DNA of 64,000 nucleotides from Cephalotus follicularis (lineage: Eukaryota; Streptophyta; Magnoliopsida; Oxalidales; Cephalotaceae). Location: NCBI GenBank assembly GCA_001972305.1, contig BDDD01000560.1:976488-1040487 (forward strand). The letters are read 5' to 3'. The position numbers and the translations under genes were made by a program. Position 1 is the first letter of the stretch, and each line of letters begins with the position of its first letter. This document shows positions 55,791-64,000 of this stretch, in pieces. Under the pieces are notes generated by a model. The model had not been told where the DNA came from and ran no database searches. It was given only the letters and a program-made list of their open reading frames with translations.

Positions 55791-58200
55791 ATGGCTAGGA
55801 ACGAACAAACCAGTGGATATTCTTCTTCTCCCTTAGATGTCGAACCCTTGGTCATGGTGGTTTCTACCACTGAGAGACCGCTCCACTCTGAAGGCAGCAT
55901 GGGGGCTGCAGTGGGTGACCCTGCTGCCCTCACCACTGAAGCCAACCCCCAAGCTTCTGAAAGTTACTTCGAGGTTAGCACCCTCTCTCGTGGAGATTTG
56001 ATGGAGCTCTCCCAGTAGTACAACTTTCCCAGAGGGCTAACGTATAATGTTCCCTCGGATCCTTGGATAGTCACAATGAGCAGGGCTGGTCTCTTCGTGG
56101 TCTTCGAAGACGCGCTCTCTCATGGCTTGAGGGTTTTAGTACCCTCCTTTGCCATCTCGGTCCTGGAGAATTTTTGTCTCCATCCTTCTCTTCTCCAACC
56201 TCAGTCTTGGAGCTTCATAATAGGTTTCCTTGTCAAATGTATCGAGTCAGAGTTGAATGTGACAGTGGGTCTTTTTAAGGAGTTCCATGTCCTCTCAGCC
56301 TCGCCAGGAAAGCGCGAGTACTTTTTCAAGTCCCGTTCTTGTGCAAAAAATCTTATGTTGAACCCCACCAAATCCATTAATAATTGGAGGAGCAGTTACG
56401 TCCTGATAAAGAACTTTGAAGGGTTCACTCCCTTTGCCTGGTGTGATTCAATGGACACAGGATCTCTGAATAAGAGGTCTCGCTTGACATCGGCAGAGAA
56501 GATGGACCTCGGCAAACTTTTGGCCCTGGAGCCCGAGGATGTGAATTCCACTGTGCTCGAGGATCATCTGTTTCATGTCGGGATGAGCGTGGTCCCTACC
56601 CAAGAATCACACTCGGAGGGTGCTGAGGACATCTCAGAGGGAGAGAGAGCCCAAGATAGATCTATGTCCCCAGTATCGGGGGAAAGCTGTATAAAGCCTT
56701 TGTCTTCTCCAATTTAAGCTTTTATATTTCTTCTATTTTCTTACTCTTATTTTCCATGCCTTTGCTCTTTTGACCTCTTCTTTTTTGTGTAGTAATGGCT
56801 TCTCGGCGCAATTTCTCTGCTATCTTTAAGGCCGCTGACAAGAAGAAAACGTCTGCGCGGGAGGATCAAAGCAGAAAGGGAAAGCTCCCGAGACATAGGG
56901 GTCAAGGCCAAAAAACAAGGCTCCTCCCCCTGCTAAGATCTTTGATGCCACTGAGAAGAGGGGTGAGGCAAGCAAAAGGACCTTGGAAGATATCTCTTCT
57001 GACGATGTTTCCGTTCCTTTGGTGAAGAGGAGCAGAAAGGGGAAAGGCGCTGCGGACGTCGGGAAGGGGAGAGTTGTCGAGGACGTCATTGATCTCGACG
57101 CGAGTTCTCAAGATCCATTTATGCTACCCCCTCCTTGGGAGGTTGAGGATATGCTCAATGACTTGGAGGTCTTGGACAGCACCAAAATACACTTGAATGC
57201 TTCTGGGGTCCCTCAAGCGATCAGCCAATTGGTCTTCTTTCCTCTGGAGATGATGGCGAGGGCAGGCTGGTCCAACGAGGAGTTGGTGACCCAGTGTCGT
57301 CGGAGCAATTTGAGGGTAAGTAAACTCTTCCTCTGCCACCTCTTTTTTCCTTTTATCTTTTCTCTTTATTTTGTCCCCTGACGGGTACACCTCTCTAACA
57401 GGCTCTGAACAATACCCAGCTGCTGTGCAGAACTTCTCTGCCATTGTGGCAAGGGATAGGGAGCTGAGGGCGAACATGGCAGAATTGGAGGAGACTGCTC
57501 GCTCTGCCCAGTCCCAGTTGAACGAAGTCCTTAAGCTTCAGGACTCTTTGGTAGAGGAGAAGAGGCAAGCGGTCGAAGACTTGGAAGAGGAGAGAGACGA
57601 AAGGAAGGAATTGAAAGGGGAGCTCGGCCGTGTCAGAGAGAGGTGCCTTGACTTGGAGGCAAAACTCGAGCGCCAGCAGAGAAAGATGAGGAACAGCTGA
57701 GGAGGGAACAGAAGAAGGCCGTGGAGGAGTTCAAGTCATCGGCCGAATTCCAATAGCTAATGAAGTCCTCTGTGGAGGAGTTCAAAGCTTCAAAAAACTT
57801 CGAGGATGTTGTGTTTGAGGACACGGCCGAGTACTTCCGTCGGGGTTTCTATGCTTACAGGAACTAGGTTTCTTCCCTTCATCCAGACGTTCCTCTAGAG
57901 GGTGCGGTATATAGCTCGGCGACCAACGCCTTCGATTTCTACCCTGAGGGGGTCGATGAGGAGGAAGAAAAGTTCAGGCTTGCCTTGGAAGAGAGGGTTT
58001 CGTCTGCTATGGGTGAAGAGTTAATGAGGACCGGGTCGCCAGACTTGGTTGTCTTGCCCTCGGATCCTACCTTGGACTCCTCTATCATTCCAACCTCTTC
58101 AGATCTCATGAATCATACCTCGGGGCTCGAGGTTCGTCCACTTCCTGTCACTGATCCCCTCAATGCCCCTCTTCCCAATGACGATCCTCCCCAGCTTTAG
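55791..58200 (+). pseudogene. Element E antisense extra ORF, 'gypsy-type putative transposase' family (fossil)
   Basis: Plus-strand coding sequence, opposite in direction to E pol and lying between pol and the 3' LTR. The translation starts MARNEQTSGYSSSPLDV (55791). A central block near 56070-56470 (LHPSLLQPQSWSFIIGFLVK, then YFFKSRSC and FTPFAWCDSMD) matches my memory of the plant domain called 'transposase (putative), gypsy type'. A Lys/Arg-rich nuclear-protein-like part follows near 56795-57100, then a long coiled coil near 57420-57730 (MAELEETARSAQSQLNEVL). At least one spliced-looking intron with GTAAGT and a pyrimidine-rich acceptor lies near 57316-57402. Antisense ORFs of this kind are known from Tat elements such as Grande and Retand. 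Its role is unknown. This copy is broken. Confidence 0.72.
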
Positions 58201-59149
58201 CTTTTCTTATTTTGCCTCTTAATTGTAATTGTTTTTTAGCTTTCATGAATTTGTAATCTCCGAAGTATTAATGAAAAGACGGACCTTTTTGTATTCTCAG
58301 ATACTGCCTTTATTTTTTTCGCATTGTGTGCTTGAGCCTTGCATATATATATATATGTTCACAATTCCCTTGGGAATTTTATCTCAGTCTAACTTATAAA
58401 CTTCTCATATATGTGATCACTTAAGCTTTATAATCCACATAGGACACTTTGCTTCAAAAGTGCTTAGTAATAAGACTTAGTCTTTACTAAGTTTTTGGTC
58501 TGCTCAGACAAGTTCCTATGGGTTTGCCGATCAGGATATCGTCTGGTCCATCATGTTATGGACCAGGTCATCTGAGCTTGCAGTCCTCGTAGGGACACTT
58601 GTTTCAAAGTGCTCAGTACAACGAACTTGATCGTTGCGAGTTCCCATGGATTCGCCTTTCAAGACACAATTTTAGGTCTGGTCGGTCAAGTTCCCATGGT
58701 GTTGCGGACCAGTGTTCGCTCCCTGGGGAGTCTTATTCCTTCCTTGGAAGGCTTTTGCTTGTATGGTTTTCGATGCTCCTCGGGAGGAGTCTCTCCTCGG
58801 AAGGAATCTTCTTTGCTCCTCGGAAGGAGTATTCTTGGACCTTGGTCTGTTCGAGACCTCGCCTGGTGTTTGTTCTCCCTTAGGAGCTCGTCTTTTTGAA
58901 AGCTTTAGAAAGCTTTGGACCTGTATCAAGATGTGACCTGAATGCCCCCTTAGGAGTGTGGTCTGACATGCTTTAAAGTAGAGTTTTATGATTGAGGGAG
59001 TTGATCGGTGGCTGTTCATAGGTTTGAGGACATGAACATTGGACCTCCGGTCCCTTGCAAACTTGGAACTATGATCTTGAGCAAGTATTTTTTGAGAAAA
59101 AATTCAATTTCATTGATGCCTTGAATTTGTACAACTTACAAAATTTATT
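58201..59149. other. Element E spacer between antisense ORF and pol
   Basis: Non-coding. It contains a loose repeat family at 58490-58880: several CAAGTTCCCATGG or GTTCCTATGG blocks and palindromic words such as CTCCTCGGGAGGAG and CTCCTCGGAAGGAG. A short (TA)n run lies near 58343. ORFs here overlap one another in all frames and look like by-products. Confidence 0.55.
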
Positions 59150-61250
59150 GATAGTATTTTCTCAGATGCTCGACATTCCAAGCTCTAGTAATCTCCCTTC
59201 CCTCCAGAGTTTCAAGTTTGAATGTTCCTAGGCGGAGCACTCTCTTGATCTTGTATGGTCCTTCCCAGGTGGGGGCTAATTTTCCTCTGGTACCGGTTGG
59301 ATCGGCGATAGCTGAGTTGCGTAGAACTAGATCTCCTTGCCTTAGTGGTATGGAGAGTAACGGCTCACCCTCTGTTGGTAGGCTGCAACTCTGATGGCGG
59401 CCTTATCTCTGAGATCTTCTACTAAGTCAATGAGGTATCTAAGTCCTTCTTCATTGTTCTCTTCAGTGAAGTGCACAACCCTTGGTGATTGTACACCAAT
59501 CTCCACCGGTATCATGGCTTCAGCTCCAAAACAAAGGATGTATGGGGACTCACCAATTGTGGTCCGAGGAGTGGTTCTATATGCCCATAGTACACTTGGT
59601 AGCTCCTCTGTCCATCTTCCTTTGCTGTCTTCAAGGCGCTTCTTCAAGCCCGAGATGATTTCCCTGTTGATCACCTCGGCTTGTCCATTGCTCTGGGGGT
59701 AGGCTACTGAAGCAAGCCTATGCTCTATTCTCCATTATTTGCAAAAGTCACGAAATGCCTGACAATCAAACTGTTTACCATTGTCTGAGACTATTGTCCT
59801 CGGGACTCCAAATCTACAAATGATGGACTTCCATACAAAGCTTTCCGTGTTGTTTTCTGTGATCGTGGCCAGGGGTTCTGCTTCTACCTACTTGGTAAAA
59901 TAATCCACTGCTACAATGAGAAACTTCCTCTGGCCTGTCGCCACGTGTAGTGGTCCGATGAAGTCCATCCCCCACTGTGCAAAGGGCCAATGGGTCGTGA
60001 TAGACGTCAGAGGTTGACAAGGTCTTCTGTTTATGTTTGCATTCCTCTGGCATTTGTCACATTTTCTTACCAAGCCTATAGCATCTTGATGCAGGGTCGG
60101 CCAGTAGTAGCCCTGCCTTAACAGCTTGTGGGACAATGTCCTGCCCCCCGTGTGATTACCACAAACTCCTTCATGGACTTCCCTTAGAGCATAATCGGCC
60201 TCTAATGGAGTCAAGCATCTCAGTCATGGAAAAGAGAAAGACCTTTTGTAGAGGATCTCATCTCGGAGTTGAAATCTGTTTGATCTGTACACCAGTTTTC
60301 TTGCCTCTGCAGGGTCCTCGGGTAAAATCCCATTCCTCGGCCAATTGATGAATGGGGTCATCTAGTTTGGCTCCTGTGGTAAGTCTATGTCCATCACATC
60401 TACTTCAGCGATGGTGGGCCTGTCCAGGTAGTCTACTAGCACGGTTTGATTCTTCTCTAGCTCCTCTGCAGTGGCTAGTTTTGACAACTGGTCTGCTCGA
60501 GCGTTTCCTGCTCTAGGTACTTTCAAAACTTTTAGAACTTCAAAGGCTGACTTCAAACTCTGGACGTGTGATAAATTCTTGGCCATTGAGTCTTCTCAGG
60601 CTTCATACTCTCCACTTGCCAGACCAACTACTAGCTGAGAATCACTAGAGGCTTCTAACTTTTGCACCTCCAAATGGTTTACAATTGTCAACCTGGTTAT
60701 CAGAAATTCCCACTTAGCTTCGTTGTTTGTTGTTTGTAGCTTTAAACCCAAACCTCAGAGCATACTCCAACGTCTAACCATCTGGGCCTGTTAAAACCAG
60801 CCTTGCTCCATTGCAAGTGACGCATGATGATCCATCGACGGACAACTCCCACATCCCCTTCTCGTTCTCGGAAGGGTTCTCCTCCATACACTCTGTAGGT
60901 GTATTTTCTCCAACAAAGTCAGCCAAGACCTGTGATTTGATTATTGTCCTAGCTTCGAACTTCACATCATACTCGCCTAGTTCGACTAACCACTTGATTA
61001 ATCTTCTTAAGGTGTCAGGCTTCACAAAAACTTGTTTGAGTGGTTTGTCATTCAGAACCTTGATTGTATGGGCTTGAAAATATGGCCTCAATTTTCTAGC
61101 TGCTATGATCAGAGCATAAGCGAACTTCTCCACCTCTGGGTACCTCCCCTCAGCATCATTCAAAACTTTGCTCACATAATACACTAGCCTCTGAACTTTC
61201 TCCTCTTCCCTGGCTAGCACTGCACTCACTGCGCCCGCGGTGGCCGCAAG
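59150..61250 (-). pseudogene. pol: Element E pol: RNaseH, second RNaseH-like domain, integrase (fossil)
   Basis: Minus-strand end of a Tat-lineage pol. RNaseH near 60950-61250 (LYLAATAGAVSAVLAREEEK, then LVYYVSKVLNDAEGRYPEVE). A second, cellular-type RNaseH-like domain follows near 60370-60850 (WELSVDGSSCVTCNGARLVL, the Tat hallmark). Integrase: H2C2 block near 60030-60210 (HEGVCGNHTGGRTLSHKLL and CDKCQ), core MDFIGPLHVATG near 59930-59960, C-terminal half near 59160-59670 (WAYRTTPRTTIGESPY). The pol end lies near 59155. The upstream parts (RT, protease, gag, 5' LTR) are absent because the satellite array begins within RNaseH near 61250. It is broken in several places. Confidence 0.85.
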
Positions 61251-64000
61251 GTACAATCGTAAATTTTGAAAATTCATGTTTTCAGTCGTTTGAACGTTTC
61301 TTTTTGCAGATAGTACAAATGAATTGTCGTAAGTTGTTTGCCACGATTTCGGTGTCAAATTCCTGTTCTGAGATCGTTTAGGGCGTCAATTTATCGTTTT
61401 TATATCTCTACGGGCGTAATCGTAAATTTTGAAAATTCATGTTTTTAATCGTTTCAACGTTTCTTTTTGTAGATAGTACAAATGAATCGTCGTAAGTTGT
61501 TTGCCTCAATTTCGGGTCAAATTCACGTTCTGAGATCGTTTAGTGCGTCAATTTATCGTTTTTATATCTCTAAGTTGTTTGCCGCGATTTTGGGGTCAAA
61601 TTCACGTTCCGAGATCGTTTAGTGCGTCAATTTATCGTTTTTATATCACTAGGGGCGTAATCGTAAATTTTGAAAATTCATGTTTTCAGTCGTTTGAACG
61701 TTTCTTTTTACAAAAAGTACAAGTGAATTGTCGCAAGTTGTTTGCCGCGATTTTGGGGTCAAATTCGTGTTCCGATATCGTTTAGTGCGTCAATTTATTG
61801 TTTTTATATCTCTAGGGGCGTAATCGTAAATTATGAAAATTCATGTTTTCAGTCGTTTCAACGTTTCTTTTTGCAGACAGTACAGATGAATCGTCAAATT
61901 AGCGTTCCGAGATCGTTTTGTGCGTCAATTTATCGTTTTTATATCTCTAGGGGTGTAATCGTAAATTTTGAAAATTCACAATTTCAGTCGTATCAACGTT
62001 TCTTTTTGCAGACAGTACAAATGCATCATCATAAATTTTTTTCCACGATTTCGGGGTCAAATTAGCGTTCCGAGACCGTTTAGTGCGTCAATTTATCATT
62101 TTTATATCTCTAGGGGCGTAATCGTAAATTTTAAAAATTCATGATTTCAGTCGTCTAACCGTTTCTTTTTCCAAAAAGTACAAATGAATCGTCGTAAGTT
62201 GTTTGCCGGTATTTCGAGGTCAAATTAGCGTTCCGAGATAATTTAGTGCGTCAATTTATCGTTTTTCTATCTCTAGGGGCGTAATCGTAAATTTTGAAAA
62301 TTCTGGTTTTCAGTCGTTTCAACGTTTCTTTTTACAGAAAGTACAAATGAATCTTCATAAGTTGTTTTCCGCGATTTTGGGGTCAAATTCGCGTTCCGAG
62401 ATGATTTAGTGCGTCAATTTATCGTTTTTCGATCTCTAGGGGCGTAATCGTAAATTTTGAAAATTCATGTTTTCAGTCGTTTAACTGTTTCTTTTTCCAG
62501 AAAGTACAATTGACTCATCGTAAGTTTTTTGCCGGTATTTTGGGGTCAAATTAGCGTTCCGAGATCCTTTAGTGCGTCAATTTATCGTTTTTATATCTCT
62601 AGGGGCGTAATCGTAAATTTTAAAAATTCACGTTTTCAGTAGTTTCAAAGTTTCTTTTTGCAGACAGTACAAATGAATCGTTGTAAGTTGTTCGCCGCGA
62701 TTTCGGGGTCAAATTCGAGTTCCGAGATCGTTTAGTGTGTCAATTTATCGTTTTTATATCTCTAGGGGCGTAATCGTAAATTTTAAAAATTCACGTTTTC
62801 AGTCGTTTAACCGTTTCATTTTCCTGAAATTATAAATGAATCGTCCTAAGTTGTTTGCCTCTATTTCGTGGTCAAATTATCGCTCCGAGATCGTTTTGTG
62901 TGTCAATTTATCGTTTTTATATCTCTAGGGGTGTAATCGTAAATTTTGAAAATTCACGTTTTCAGTCGTTGAAACGTTTCTTCTTGCAGACAGTACAAAT
63001 GAATCGTCGTAAGTTGTTTTCCGTGATTTCAGGGTCAAATTCGCGTTCCGAGATCTTTTAGTGCGTTAATTTATCGTTTTTATATCTCTAGGGGCGTAAT
63101 CGTAAATTTTAAAAATTCATGTTTTCAGTCGTTTAACCGTTTCTTTTTCCAGAAAGTTCAAATGAATCGTCGTAAGTTTTTTTCCGGTATTTCGGGGTCA
63201 AATTAGCGTTCCGAGATTGTTTAGTGCGTCAATTTATCGTTTTTCTATCTCTACGGGCGTAAACGTAAATTTTAAAAATTCAGGTTTTCAGTCGTTTCAA
63301 CGGTTCTATTTGCAGAAAGTACAAATGAATCGTCGTAAGTTGTTTTCCACGATTTTGGGGTCAAATTCGCGTTCCGAGATGGTTTAGTGCGTCAATTTAT
63401 CGTTTTTCTATCTCTAGGGGCGTAATCGTAAATTTTGAAAATTCTGGTTTTCAATCGTTTCAACGTTTCTTTTTGCAGAAAGTACAAATGAATCATCATA
63501 AGTTGTTTTCCGCGATTTTGGGGTCAAATTCGCGTTCCGAGATGGTTTAATGCTTCAATTTATCGTTTTTCTATCTCTACGGGCGTAATCGTAAATTTTA
63601 AAAATTCATGTTTTCAGTCGATTAACCGTTTCTTTTTCCAAAAAGTACAATTGAATCGTCGTATGTTTTTTGCCGTTATTTCGGGGTCAAGTTAGCGTTC
63701 CGAGATCGTTTAGTGTGTCAATTTATCGTTTTACTATCTCTACGGGCGGAAACGTAAATTTTAAAAATTCAGGTTTTCAGTCGTTTCAACGTTTCTATTT
63801 GCAGAAAGTACAAACGAATCGTTGTAGGTTATTTTTCGCAATTTCAGGGTCAAATTCGCGTTCTGAGATCGTTTAGTGCGTCAATTTATCGTTTTTCTAA
63901 CTCTAGGGGCGTAATCGTAAATTTTAAAAATTTTGGTTTTCAGTCGTTTCAACGTTTCTTTTTGCAGAAAGTACAAATGAATTGTCGTAAGTTCTTTTCC
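61251..64000. repeat. 163-bp tandem satellite array
   Basis: At least 17 monomers in phase, extending past the right edge. The landmark CGTAAATTTT recurs at 61258, 61421, 61662, 61825, 61960, 62123, 62286, 62449, 62612, 62775, 62938, 63101, 63264, 63427, 63590, 63753 and 63916. Fourteen of sixteen steps are exactly 163; the others are 241 and 135 near the array edge. Two monomer types are visible: CGTTTCAACG...TTTGCAG (type 1) and CGTTTAACCG...TTTCCAG (type 2). AT-rich, non-coding. Length and context fit a centromeric or pericentromeric satellite. Confidence 0.95.

Noticed and set aside
55791-58200. DNA transposon suggested by the 'transposase' name of the antisense ORF domain
   Set aside because: The name is historical; no catalytic DDE/D pattern or terminal inverted repeats are seen, and the ORF sits inside a Tat LTR element in the known antisense-ORF position.
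61543-63876. Series of 60-107 aa ORFs in the satellite
   Set aside because: They are periodic translations of the 163-bp monomer; the length is not a multiple of three, so frames cannot persist.

Overview
This is plant (angiosperm, probably eudicot) repeat DNA. I recognise no host protein-coding gene, tRNA or rRNA gene in it. The window is a stack of nested LTR retrotransposons (Ty3/Gypsy chromoviruses, Ty3/Gypsy Tat-lineage elements and Ty1/Copia elements) that runs on the right into a 163-bp tandem satellite. The evidence for a plant genome is the plant-type chromovirus and Tat pol domains, primer sites complementary to initiator tRNA-Met, 2-3 kb LTRs, many solo LTRs and a 163-bp satellite. 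It looks pericentromeric or otherwise gene-poor.

Layout, using local names. A Copia element B (minus strand) runs off the left edge: gag and protease at 1-1408, leader interrupted by element A, primer site near 15.18 kb, 5' LTR at 15189-30767 interrupted by element C. Element A (1877-13547, minus, Tekay/Del-like chromovirus, TSD ACCTC) carries a solo LTR J (5841-7812) inside pol. Element C (17067-30228, plus, chromovirus) is a composite with three LTRs. B itself sits in a Tat element D (30768-31697 and 47641-49110, minus). D is also split by a solo LTR H (31698-47640, TSD GTGAA). H was in turn hit by solo LTR G (32246-35304), a solo LTR of the A family (35389-37658) and a gag-only Gypsy element I (38231-45657, TSD GTTTT). 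I contains another solo A-family LTR (40076-42157, TSD GGCCC). A second Tat element E (minus) follows: 3' LTR 50118-55274 interrupted by a small gag-only Copia element F (50550-54869), an antisense extra ORF at 55791-58200 (plus), and the end of pol at 59150-61250. From about 61250 to the right edge lies the 163-bp satellite.

None of the elements with coding regions looks whole in this window. They are treated as fossils, and age is inferred only from nesting order and LTR resemblance judged by eye. Two four-level nests (D>H>I>A-solo and D>B>A>J) give a relative insertion order.

The most unusual signal is shared by nearly every LTR family here, Gypsy and Copia alike. Their LTRs carry dense arrays of short palindromes, mostly centred on GTCGAC: CAGTCGACTG and relatives in C, G, I and F; GACATCGATGTC/GACGTCGACGTC in A; GTCGACGC-type words in J and H; and a 27-bp repeat with GAGGACGTCCTC in E. 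No feature class I know explains why unrelated elements in one region converge on this design. It is the main candidate for something undescribed.
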